A stretch of DNA of 5,979 bases from Alphaproteobacteria bacterium UBA3637 (GCA_002373615.1 DFKU01000031.1:1-5979), one strand, 5' to 3'. Numbered from the stretch's first letter, positions 1 to 5,979 are shown. Numbers and translations are program-made. Notes: generated by a model from the letters alone, not told the origin.

Positions 1-650
1 ACCCTTGTGATTATGTGGATTCCCCCAAAATCCCTAAAAGTTTGCCCAAGTTTTTGACAGAAGAAGAAGTCTTAGAGTTGATTCAGGCGGCCCAATCAGA
101 AAACAAAAGGCTGTACACTTTGTTGGAATTGGTGTATGCCTCCGGCCTGCGTGTTAGCGAATTGGTGGGGCTGCCTTTAAGTGCCTTTAACCCAGAGGAG
201 AACCATTTATTTGTCGTAGGGAAAGGATCCAAAGAAAGAATTGTACCCTTAAACGAACATGCTTCAGACGCGCTGAAAGAATGGATTGAAAAATATCGCG
301 ATTTAAACTTAAAACGTCCCAGTCGGTGGCTATTTCCGACGCATCATAAATCAAAGTCTGGTCATCTGACGCGGGGCGCTTTTTTTAAGGAATTGAAAAA
401 ATTGGCCGTTGAAATTGGTCTTGATCCAGACAAGGTTTTTCCGCATGTTTTTCGGCATTCTTTTGCCTCACACTTGGTGGCACATGAAGCGGATTTAAGG
501 TCTGTTCAAAAAATGTTGGGGCATGCGGATATCGCTACCACTGAAATTTATACGCATATTTTGCCGGATCGGTTAAAAAAGATTGTTGAAAAATCTCATC
601 CGTTGGCGTATAATAAAACTTCAAAGGAAAATGATGAAGATTGTGGATAA
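1..650 (+). CDS. xerD: Tyrosine site-specific recombinase XerD, 3' part (5' end outside window)
   Basis: XerD acts with XerC in the cytoplasm to resolve chromosome dimers at the dif site by strand exchange through a tyrosine-DNA intermediate. The frame is open to the left window edge (first whole codon at base 3), so the N-terminal core-binding domain is missing and the true start is not visible. The GTG at 15 is only the first possible start codon. It lies inside the usual linker ('DSPK...LPKFLTEEEV'), just before the catalytic domain. Counting from that GTG, the full catalytic set is present: Arg46 (ASGLR), Lys73 (GKGSKER), His144 and Arg147 (HVFRH), His170 (LGHADIATT) and nucleophile Tyr179 (EIYTH). 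The C-terminal 'YTHIL..RLK..VEKSHPLA' resembles XerD more than XerC. About 215 of an expected ~300 residues are visible. The gene ends in TAA at 648-650 and overlaps the next gene by 17 nt. XerC or a phage-type integrase is possible but less likely. Confidence 0.85.
   Translation, partial: PCDYVDSPKIPKSLPKFLTEEEVLELIQAAQSENKRLYTLLELVYASGLRVSELVGLPLSAFNPEENHLFVVGKGSKERIVPLNEHASDALKEWIEKYRDLNLKRPSRWLFPTHHKSKSGHLTRGAFFKELKKLAVEIGLDPDKVFPHVFRHSFASHLVAHEADLRSVQKMLGHADIATTEIYTHILPDRLKKIVEKSHPLAYNKTSKENDEDCG
586..614 (+). promoter_or_regulatory. Predicted sigma70-type promoter for lptFD-surA-folD, inside the xerD 3' end
   Basis: A -35 element TTGAAA (586-591, 5 of 6 matches to TTGACA) is separated by exactly 17 bases from a perfect -10 element TATAAT (609-614). 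Transcription would begin near 620-622, giving a leader of about a dozen bases that still holds the AAGGA ribosome binding site at 624-628. The elements overlap the last codons of xerD. This would let the envelope genes be transcribed separately from xerD. It is a pattern match only, and AT-rich DNA produces some false hits, but the spacing and position are unusually good. Confidence 0.6.
624..628 (+). promoter_or_regulatory. Ribosome binding site that sets the lptF-lptD start
   Basis: AAGGA lies 5 bases before the ATG at 634 and only 2 bases before the adjacent in-frame ATG at 631. The ATG at 634 is therefore preferred, giving the typical LptF start MKIVDKYILRQ. The in-frame ATG at 583 has no comparable site and would add 17 residues that LptF proteins lack. 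Confidence 0.6.
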
Positions 651-1707
651 ATACATTTTACGGCAATTGATGGTAGGATTCACTTTAATATTGGTGAGTC
701 TGACGATTTTGATATGGCTGACACAATCCTTAAAAATGATTGATATGATTGTGACAAAAGGGGTATCCGTCGGCGTGTTTTTGGAAATGACCCTTTTGGT
801 GTTGCCCAAATTTTTACAGTATCTGATGCCGTTAGCGTTGTTTGCTGTCATCTTGTTCACCTTTATTCGAATGCAATCCGATAAAGAATTGATGGTCCTA
901 AAGGCCGTGGGGATGAGCGCAAAACAATTGATGCGTCCTGTATTGATGATGGTGGGCTTTTTAACCCTTGTGGGGTATGGCTTAAGCTTTTTTGTGATTC
1001 CTTGGACAACGGGTCAAATGCGTGAAATGAAGTGGAAAATTCAAAATAACTTATCACACCTTTTGTTGCAAGAAGGCCAATTTAATGCGGTGGGGCGGGG
1101 AAAGATGATTTATATCCGCGAACGCTTGCCCAGTGGGGAAGCCAAAGGGTTGTTGGTGTATGAAATTGACAAAGGTAAAAAAACGGTTTCAGTGGCTGAT
1201 ACAGGAAAATTTTTACAAACATCAGAAGGTATAGAAATTTTGGTGGATAAATTATTCCGGACGGAATATGACACAAAAACAAAAAGGTATTCTGGTTTTG
1301 TTTCGGAAAATTCAAGATTGACTTTTCCCGACCAGGAACGAAAAGCGGGCACAAGAAAAAAGAGTGCTGAAGAATTGGGGATAGGGTATTTATTAACTGT
1401 TCCGCAAGATGAGGTGAGCAATGCCCCTTTATGGCGCAAATATAAAGTGGAAGCCTTTAAGCGTTTAAGCATGCCGCTTTACAACCTTGTTTTTGCCTTG
1501 TTGGCACTATCGGCTGTTTTGATTGGGACCTATAAAAGGCAAGGGGATTCGTTCAGAATCTGGTGTGCCGTCATTTTGGGGGTTGGAATTCAAACAATGG
1601 GCTTGGCTTTTGATAATATGTCTGGCAAGAATTTGTGGTTTCTGATTTTTGCGAGCTTAAATATTCTTGTCCCTGTTGTAATTATCAGGGTTATGTTTCA
1701 ACGGGAA
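634..1707 (+). other. lptF: LptF portion of the fusion (inner-membrane LPS permease)
   Basis: The first ~358 residues match a full LptF (family usual ~360-390 aa), so the permease is not visibly truncated. The cytoplasmic loop between helices 2 and 3 carries 'SDKELMVLKAVGMS', the coupling-helix region with a conserved Glu that contacts LptB in this family. The periplasmic domain forms part of the LPS path to LptC. The last two helices are followed by basic residues (RVMFQREMGKG), placing the LptF C-terminus in the cytoplasm as expected for six transmembrane segments. LptF normally pairs with LptG. No LptG is encoded in the window, so the partner must lie elsewhere or LptF may pair with itself. 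Confidence 0.85.
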
Positions 1708-3870
1708 ATGGGCAAAGGAACGCTTCAAAAAGGATTGGTTACTTTTTTGTTGGGGATCATGTTAGCTGGGTCAGCAGAGGCTGTTGTTCATGCGGATACC
1801 AAGTCACTTCAAAAAGATCAGCCTGTTGATTTTGAATCGGATCATTTAAGTTTTAATCAAAAAACAGGCGAAACAGTGGCTTCGGGTAATGTGGTTTTGA
1901 AACAAAATGGCTCCAGTATTCAAACCGAAAAAATAGTGTATGATAAAAATCAAAACATTGTTCATGTGCCGCAAGAAGCTTATTTAACTTTGGCGGATGG
2001 GACAAAGGCAAAAACAAATCAAATCCATGTTTTTCCAAATGACAGTGAGTTGATTACAGGGGAAGCCTCAGTGGATTTTATTGATGGCACCCATGTGGCC
2101 ACGGATCAAATTATTCGGCGGGATAAGGGGGAAGAAACCGTCTTTAAAAATGCCAGCTATACGCCATGCGATATTTGTGAAGGCAAAAGTCCTTTGTGGC
2201 GGTTATCGGCCAACACGATTGAAGAAGATGAACCAAATAAAACGCTTCGTTTTTGGAATATGTTTTTCAAAGTAAAAGATGTGCCGGTAGCTTGGTTTCC
2301 TTATTTTCAGATGCCGGATCCGTCTGTTAAACGTAAGACAGGCTTTTTAATCCCGTCCTTTGGTAGTAATTCCGAAATGAAAAGCCATGTTTCTTTGCCG
2401 TTTTTTGTGAATGTGGCAGACAATCAGAACTTGACTTTAACCCCCAAAATTTCGGCAACGCATGATCCTTTGGGATTGTTAAAATATCAAGGACTGTTCA
2501 CCGAAACAAAAGTGGATTTGGATGGCAGTTTAACGCGTGATAAAAACGGGACAAATCAAGGCCACATCAAAGCAAATTTTGATTATAATCCCAATGATGA
2601 ATGGCGTTTTACAGGGCAATATTACCGCACGACTTCGGATACTTATTTCAGGCGTTATAAAATTGAAGGCATTACAGAAACGGATTCATTCTTGACCTCA
2701 CATTTAGGGGGGGAATATTATGGAACACGTTTACAGGCAAATGCTGAAATTTTAAATTTTCAAAGCCTTTATCAAGAGGTAAGTTCCACCTCCATCCCTG
2801 TTGTTTTGCCCATTGCGCATATGGATTATACCACCGAACCGTTGACCGAAAATGGCCTGTATGCTTTTTCATCGGTTGATACCGCTCTTATTAACAATCG
2901 GGATCATTTTAAATCTAATCGTTTGTCGTTGACGCAAGGCGTGAAACTCCCCTTTATCAGTTCATGGGGGATGACCGCCACAATGGAAGGGAAGGTGAGA
3001 GCTGATGGTTATTCCATCGATACAGGGGAATATGACATTGCGAATAAATCCAAAAATGATTCTTATTTTGCAGGACGTGTTTTTCCGCAGGCTGTTTTGA
3101 CTTTGGGATATCCTTTGGCTAGGGCTGGGGAATGGGCCACTCAAATCATTGAACCGATTGCGCAGGTAATTGTGGGCCCCAATGGAGGTAATCCTGATAA
3201 AATTCCGAATCAAGACAGTTCGGTATTCGATTTTTCTGATACCAATTTGTTTTCCACAAATCGTTTTGCAGGGCACGATCGTGTGGAATCGGGCAGCCGA
3301 GTGAACTATGGATTGCAATGGTCGGTTTATGGACGTAAAAAGAATCAATCGTTTCAGGCTTTATTTGGACAAACTTATGTCTTGCGGGATGAAAACGAAT
3401 TAAATGATGTCATGGGATACAAGGATCACTTATCCAACTATGTGGGTCGGATTCGATTAACCCATGAATGGGCCAGCTTAACCTATCGTTTCCGTTTGGA
3501 TCAAGAAGATTGGAAAGCCAAAAAACATGATTTAAATTTAGAGGTGGGGGCCAATCCGTTACGCTTAGGGGTTAACTATTTATTCCAAGATGCCTATCAA
3601 TTGGGACAACAATTTTTTGATGAAAAAAAGGAAGTCACCTTTTATGGGCGCAGCCAACTGACAAAAAACTTTTCGGCCGAAGCCAGATATCGTTATAACT
3701 TAAAAAAAGAACATAAAGGACCTTTGGAAAGTGAGGCCGTCTTGCGCTATGATAACGAATGCACCACCTTTGAAGTGGGGGTATCTAAGTCCTTTACCGA
3801 AGACAGAAATTATCGTGGGGACACATCCGTTAATTTCCGTTTATATTTGAAAACATTAGGGGGTAAATAA
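634..3870 (+). CDS. LptF-LptD fusion: LPS export permease joined in frame to the outer-membrane LPS translocon
   Basis: This is one open frame of 1078 codons with two complete-looking family members end to end. Residues 1 to ~358 are LptF, an inner-membrane permease that with LptG and the ATPase LptB extracts LPS. It has six membrane segments (about 12-32, 47-78, 100-122, 281-300, 307-326, 334-354) and a periplasmic jellyroll near 125-275. Residues 359-387 look like a secretory signal peptide. Residues 388-1078 (691 aa, normal LptD length) hold an OstA-like N-terminal domain, a CxxC motif (Cys512, Cys515), the LptD block WFPYF..PDPSVKR..GF (554-570) and a C-terminal beta-barrel. The start at 634 is chosen by its ribosome binding site, and the stop TAA at 3868-3870 overlaps the surA ATG by one base. 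The permease is LptF rather than LptG, judging by the N-terminal 'RQL....L..WLTQSL..ID' and 'LLLQEG.FN'. In most alphaproteobacteria lptF, lptG and lptD are separate genes. Here lptG is absent and the other two are merged. No convincing internal start for LptD was found. Confidence 0.9.
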   Translation: MKIVDKYILRQLMVGFTLILVSLTILIWLTQSLKMIDMIVTKGVSVGVFLEMTLLVLPKFLQYLMPLALFAVILFTFIRMQSDKELMVLKAVGMSAKQLMRPVLMMVGFLTLVGYGLSFFVIPWTTGQMREMKWKIQNNLSHLLLQEGQFNAVGRGKMIYIRERLPSGEAKGLLVYEIDKGKKTVSVADTGKFLQTSEGIEILVDKLFRTEYDTKTKRYSGFVSENSRLTFPDQERKAGTRKKSAEELGIGYLLTVPQDEVSNAPLWRKYKVEAFKRLSMPLYNLVFALLALSAVLIGTYKRQGDSFRIWCAVILGVGIQTMGLAFDNMSGKNLWFLIFASLNILVPVVIIRVMFQREMGKGTLQKGLVTFLLGIMLAGSAEAVVHADTKSLQKDQPVDFESDHLSFNQKTGETVASGNVVLKQNGSSIQTEKIVYDKNQNIVHVPQEAYLTLADGTKAKTNQIHVFPNDSELITGEASVDFIDGTHVATDQIIRRDKGEETVFKNASYTPCDICEGKSPLWRLSANTIEEDEPNKTLRFWNMFFKVKDVPVAWFPYFQMPDPSVKRKTGFLIPSFGSNSEMKSHVSLPFFVNVADNQNLTLTPKISATHDPLGLLKYQGLFTETKVDLDGSLTRDKNGTNQGHIKANFDYNPNDEWRFTGQYYRTTSDTYFRRYKIEGITETDSFLTSHLGGEYYGTRLQANAEILNFQSLYQEVSSTSIPVVLPIAHMDYTTEPLTENGLYAFSSVDTALINNRDHFKSNRLSLTQGVKLPFISSWGMTATMEGKVRADGYSIDTGEYDIANKSKNDSYFAGRVFPQAVLTLGYPLARAGEWATQIIEPIAQVIVGPNGGNPDKIPNQDSSVFDFSDTNLFSTNRFAGHDRVESGSRVNYGLQWSVYGRKKNQSFQALFGQTYVLRDENELNDVMGYKDHLSNYVGRIRLTHEWASLTYRFRLDQEDWKAKKHDLNLEVGANPLRLGVNYLFQDAYQLGQQFFDEKKEVTFYGRSQLTKNFSAEARYRYNLKKEHKGPLESEAVLRYDNECTTFEVGVSKSFTEDRNYRGDTSVNFRLYLKTLGGK
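1708..1794 (+). other. Internal signal-peptide-like segment at the LptF/LptD junction
   Basis: Residues 359-387 of the fusion have the three parts of a Sec signal peptide. There is a basic start (MGKGTLQKG), a hydrophobic core (LVTFLLGIMLAG), and two small-x-small sites typical of signal peptidase I (A-E-A at 381-383 and V-H-A at 385-387). After six LptF helices the chain is on the cytoplasmic side, so this segment would cross outward as a seventh helix and present the cleavage sites in the periplasm. Cleavage there would release mature LptD. The topology and cleavage are inferred from the residues; nothing in the DNA proves processing. Confidence 0.7.
1795..3870 (+). other. lptD: LptD portion of the fusion (outer-membrane LPS assembly barrel)
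   Basis: Fusion residues 388-1078 are LptD, which with LptE receives LPS from the periplasmic Lpt bridge and inserts it in the outer leaflet. The N-terminal part has the LptA/OstA-type beta repeats ('DFESDHLSF....GETVASGNVVL', 'IQTEKIVYDK'). After the CxxC at 512-515 come the conserved PDP motif block and barrel strands with alternating polar and hydrophobic residues. The alphaproteobacterial-looking block 'IPNQDSSVFDFSDTNLFS' is present. The end is a beta strand, 'VNFRLYLKTLGGK'. There are only three cysteines: Cys512, Cys515 and Cys1043. E. coli LptD has four and relies on N- to C-terminal disulfides, so Cys1043 may bond to one of the CxxC pair. Confidence 0.88.
3858..3863 (+). promoter_or_regulatory. 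Ribosome binding site of the surA-like gene
   Basis: AGGGGG lies 6 bases before the ATG at 3870 and within the last LptD codons. The lptD stop and surA start share one base (TAATG), which favours re-initiation by the same ribosomes and therefore coupled synthesis of LptD and its chaperone. Confidence 0.6.
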
Positions 3871-5042
3871 TGAAAAAACTTTTGTTAGGAACTGTTTTAT
3901 GTTTTGCTTTTTCTGTACAGGCAGGCAACTTGCGTGCGATTGTTAATGATATACCCGTTTCTGATTGGGATGTTGAAATGCATGGGCGTTTGTTAAAGGC
4001 GCAACAACCTTCAGTTTATGAAGAAATGCCCGTACAACAATTGAATAAGAAAGCTTTGGATAACTTAATTGAAGAAATGTTAAAGATTCAAAAAGGAAAA
4101 GAATTAAATTACACTTTAACAGATAAAGAAGTGGATAATGCTATTTTGCATTTGGAAGGGCAAAACGGGCTTTCTGTGGGGGGGCTCAAACGTTTATTGG
4201 ATGAAGAGGGGGTGCCCATGACGGCCCTGCGTCAACAAGTCTATGCCGATTTAATGTGGTTGCAATATGTGCGTTCTAAATCCGATGTGGTTCAAAATCA
4301 AGTGCCAAGCCCTGCCGTCAAAGAACGTTTAAAACAAATTAAAGCGGATATGGCAAAATCCAGTTTTACTGTGGCCGAAATTATTGTCCCCAGCTTGGAT
4401 GAAGCACAAAGTCTGTGGGAAGAATTGCAAACGGGCAAAAGTTCATTTTCGGATTTGGCACGTCAATTTTCACGGGCAAAATCGGCTAAATCGGGTGGAC
4501 GTCTTGGTCCAATTTCCGAAAACCATTATGGGGTAGAGGTGGCCCCTATTTTACATGAAATGCCGGTGGGACAACTGTCCCGTCCTTTGGCGGTCAAAGG
4601 GGGTTATGCCTTAATTGTGATGATTGATAAAAAATTACCTGTCACAACAGATTCCGTTATGTTATGGGAATTGGCCCAAGGGGGACAAGCAGAAGGGGCA
4701 AATTTTGATAAGATTATGAAAGTAAAAAATTGTGATACCTTTACAAAGGTCCTGAAAAAAGAAGGTGTTGCTGAATCTATTCAAAAAGGATGGACAGATC
4801 CCAAGCAATTGCCGGATGAACTGCGCGATTTAATGGAACCGGCAGCGGTGAATGAGGTGGTGGGGCCTGTACGTGTTCCCCAAGGGCAGCTGTTTTTTAT
4901 GAAGTGTGATGTGAAATCTCAACGGGTCCTTCCAACCGAAGAGGAAGTCAAAGAACAATTGCAAATGGAGCAAATGGAACTCTTATCACGCAGATTATTA
5001 GAGGCCGAAAAACGCACTGCTGTGATTGAGTATAAGGAGTAA
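3870..5042 (+). CDS. surA: SurA-like periplasmic chaperone / parvulin peptidyl-prolyl isomerase
   Basis: SurA binds unfolded outer-membrane proteins in the periplasm and hands them to the BAM machine, and LptD is one of its best-known clients. The 390-residue product has a Sec signal peptide (1-18, core LLLGTVLCFAF, cleavage likely after V-Q-A). A SurA N-terminal domain covers about 19-160, including 'AIVNDIPVS.WDV' and 'ALDNLIEEMLK'. One clear parvulin domain covers about 164-254, with 'LARQFSRAKSAKSGGRLGPIS' and 'GGYALIVMIDKK'. Residues 263-347 look like a degenerate second parvulin with Cys288 and Cys346. A helical tail follows at about 355-383. E. coli SurA is ~428 aa with two parvulin domains, so this is somewhat shorter, as in alphaproteobacterial versions. 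It starts on the last base of the lptD stop and ends one base before folD. A more general PpiC-type isomerase cannot be excluded, but the position after lptD supports SurA. Confidence 0.85.
   Translation: MKKLLLGTVLCFAFSVQAGNLRAIVNDIPVSDWDVEMHGRLLKAQQPSVYEEMPVQQLNKKALDNLIEEMLKIQKGKELNYTLTDKEVDNAILHLEGQNGLSVGGLKRLLDEEGVPMTALRQQVYADLMWLQYVRSKSDVVQNQVPSPAVKERLKQIKADMAKSSFTVAEIIVPSLDEAQSLWEELQTGKSSFSDLARQFSRAKSAKSGGRLGPISENHYGVEVAPILHEMPVGQLSRPLAVKGGYALIVMIDKKLPVTTDSVMLWELAQGGQAEGANFDKIMKVKNCDTFTKVLKKEGVAESIQKGWTDPKQLPDELRDLMEPAAVNEVVGPVRVPQGQLFFMKCDVKSQRVLPTEEEVKEQLQMEQMELLSRRLLEAEKRTAVIEYKE
5033..5039 (+). promoter_or_regulatory. Ribosome binding site that sets the folD start
   Basis: TAAGGAG lies 4 bases before the ATG at 5044 and overlaps the end of the surA-like gene. 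This selects 5044 over the upstream in-frame TTG at 5026, which would lie before the site, and over the ATG at 5056, which is too far from it. Confidence 0.75.
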
Positions 5043-5043
5043 G

Positions 5044-5901
5044 ATGCAAACGATTATGATTGACGGAAAAAAATTAGCCAATGAAAAGCGCAAAGAACTT
5101 AAAAAGCGCGTGGAACACCTTTTAACGCCGCCCCATTTGGATGTCATTTGGGTGGGCGATAATCCGGCCAGCGCCGTTTATGTGCGCCATAAAGAACAAG
5201 CGGGAGCCAGTGTGGGGATAGAGGTTACTGTGCACCACTTGCCTGAATCCGTCCCCGAATTAGAATTGTTGGATTTGATTGAACAATTGAATCAGTCGGC
5301 TGCAGTGGATGGGATTTTGGTGCAATTGCCTTTGCCAAAACACCTGACAGAAAGTAATATTTTAGAGGCCATTGATCCTGCCAAAGACGTAGATGGCCTT
5401 ACCAGTTTTAACTTGGGGCATCTTTTGAGCGGATCCCCACAAATGATTCCCTGTACGCCTCAGGCCTGTATGGAGCTGATTGAATCCGTTGAGCCCCATT
5501 TAGCGGGCAAATTGGCGGTTATTGTGGGGCGGTCGCGTCTGGTGGGAAAGCCTTTGTTCCAATTGTTATTGGCGAAACATTGTACTGTCTTGCAGGCGCA
5601 TTCTAAAACCGTCAATTTAACTTCATTGACGCGCATGGCCGATATTTTAGTGGTGGCAACAGGCCATCCGGGACTCATCAGCGGAGCAGACATTAAACCT
5701 GGCGCCATTGTGATAGATGTGGGAATTTCCAAAATGCCCGATGGGACTTTGGCAGGCGATGTGAAAACCGAGGACGCCAAAGGGATCGCCTCAGCCATTA
5801 CGCCTGTTCCAGGGGGTGTTGGTCCAATGACGGTGGCGATGTTGCTGGAAAATGTGGTGTTAGCGGCCGAGCGCAAACAAAATCCCGTGTCGGAGGATTA
5901 A
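5044..5901 (+). CDS. folD: Bifunctional methylenetetrahydrofolate dehydrogenase / methenyltetrahydrofolate cyclohydrolase FolD
   Basis: FolD is a cytoplasmic homodimer that oxidises 5,10-methylene-THF with NADP+ and hydrolyses the product to 10-formyl-THF, feeding purine and formyl-methionine synthesis. The 285-residue product has the family's normal length and all expected motifs. These are the catalytic Tyr46/Lys50 pair (PASAVYVRHK), 'DGILVQLPLP' (89-98), 'KDVDG' (114-118), 'PCTPQAC' (136-142), the NADP-binding 'VGRSRLVGKP' (161-170), 'HSKT' (186-189), 'VIDVGI' (223-228), 'GDV' (238-240) and 'TPVPGGVGPMT' (253-263). The ATG at 5044 is chosen by the strong ribosome binding site. The gene begins one base after the surA stop and seems to be the last gene of the operon in view. 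Its product has no direct link to LPS transport, so co-location probably reflects shared housekeeping expression. I see no damage or unusual feature. Confidence 0.95.
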   Translation: MQTIMIDGKKLANEKRKELKKRVEHLLTPPHLDVIWVGDNPASAVYVRHKEQAGASVGIEVTVHHLPESVPELELLDLIEQLNQSAAVDGILVQLPLPKHLTESNILEAIDPAKDVDGLTSFNLGHLLSGSPQMIPCTPQACMELIESVEPHLAGKLAVIVGRSRLVGKPLFQLLLAKHCTVLQAHSKTVNLTSLTRMADILVVATGHPGLISGADIKPGAIVIDVGISKMPDGTLAGDVKTEDAKGIASAITPVPGGVGPMTVAMLLENVVLAAERKQNPVSED

Positions 5902-5979
5902 GTCCTATAATTGGAACAGTTTTTTGTCATAATCCCTATAAATGGATGATATTGAATTTGACATTTTTCAATGGTCATG
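5902..5979. other. Short non-coding tail after folD, no confident element
   Basis: These 78 bases hold no gene and no tRNA. A run of six T (5920-5925) follows only a 3-bp stem (TCC/GGA), too weak to call a terminator. On the + strand there is a TTGTCA (5924-5929) with a loose -10 (GATATT, 5948-5953, 18-base spacer), and a perfect TTGACA at 5958-5963 whose -10 would lie beyond the window. A promoter for a gene to the right is therefore possible but not shown. Confidence 0.5.

Noticed and set aside
15..17. GTG at 15 as the true xerD start
   Set aside because: The frame is open to the window edge with residues typical of the XerD linker, and a start here would remove the whole DNA core-binding domain.
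583..633. Earlier ATG giving 17 extra residues before LptF
   Set aside because: It has no ribosome binding site, would overlap xerD by 68 nt, and lies upstream of the predicted transcription start. The added residues (MLKNLIRWRI...) are not LptF-like.
1635..1829. Small plus-strand frame of 64 codons rich in cysteine
   Set aside because: It is out of frame over the LptF end and LptD signal peptide, and the cysteine richness is a by-product of the TTG/GTT codons of that hydrophobic stretch.
2081..2275. Small plus-strand frame of 64 codons
   Set aside because: It lies out of frame inside the conserved LptD region and has no recognisable product.
2962..3348. Open frame of 128 codons on the minus strand
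   Set aside because: It is antisense to the LptD barrel region, with no recognisable domain. The other minus-strand frames at 621-860, 863-1057, 1082-1472, 1853-2038 and 2672-2872 are rejected for the same reason.
3870..3923. SurA as a lipoprotein, with Cys11 in the signal peptide
   Set aside because: The residues before the cysteine (T-V-L-C) lack the small residue required at -1 of a lipobox, and a normal signal peptidase I site follows at V-Q-A.
5460..5876. Open frame of 138 codons on the minus strand
   Set aside because: It lies entirely inside folD, whose motifs are unambiguous, and the translated protein shows no recognisable family.
5906..5911. Perfect TATAAT just after folD as a promoter
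   Set aside because: No -35-like hexamer lies 16-18 bases upstream and no extended -10 is present.
5903..5925. Intrinsic terminator after folD
   Set aside because: The T run is present but the preceding stem is only about 3 bp, too weak to support the call.

Overview
The window is a tightly packed stretch of a bacterial chromosome with all genes on the + strand and almost no non-coding DNA. The protein types point to an alphaproteobacterium: an LptF of the alphaproteobacterial kind, an LptD with the CxxC motif and 'PNQDS...DTNLFS' block I associate with that class, and a SurA with one clear parvulin domain and a cysteine-bearing degenerate C-terminal half. The base composition is AT-leaning by eye, which would fit a low-GC lineage such as Holosporales-like or uncultured alphaproteobacteria. 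That finer placement is only a guess.

Layout: (1) 1-650, the 3' part of a tyrosine recombinase, most like XerD, cut off by the window edge. (2) 634-3870, one uninterrupted 1078-codon frame whose first third is the inner-membrane permease LptF and whose remainder is the outer-membrane LPS translocon LptD. (3) 3870-5042, a SurA-like periplasmic chaperone/peptidyl-prolyl isomerase. (4) 5044-5901, FolD, a cytoplasmic one-carbon folate enzyme. (5) 5902-5979, a short non-coding tail with only weak promoter- or terminator-like signals.

The genes overlap by 17 nt, overlap by 1 nt, and are separated by 1 nt, so they look like one translationally coupled operon. A near-consensus sigma70-type promoter (TTGAAA-N17-TATAAT) lies inside the end of xerD. 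It would start a transcript just ahead of the lptF ribosome binding site, so lptFD-surA-folD could be expressed independently of xerD.

Functionally the middle of the window is an envelope-biogenesis module. LptF helps pull LPS from the inner membrane, LptD inserts it into the outer membrane, and SurA chaperones LptD and other beta-barrels. The standout observation is the in-frame LptF-LptD fusion. The LptD signal peptide now sits as a seventh hydrophobic segment after the six LptF transmembrane helices, in the right orientation to be cut by signal peptidase. The usual lptG gene between lptF and lptD is missing from the locus.
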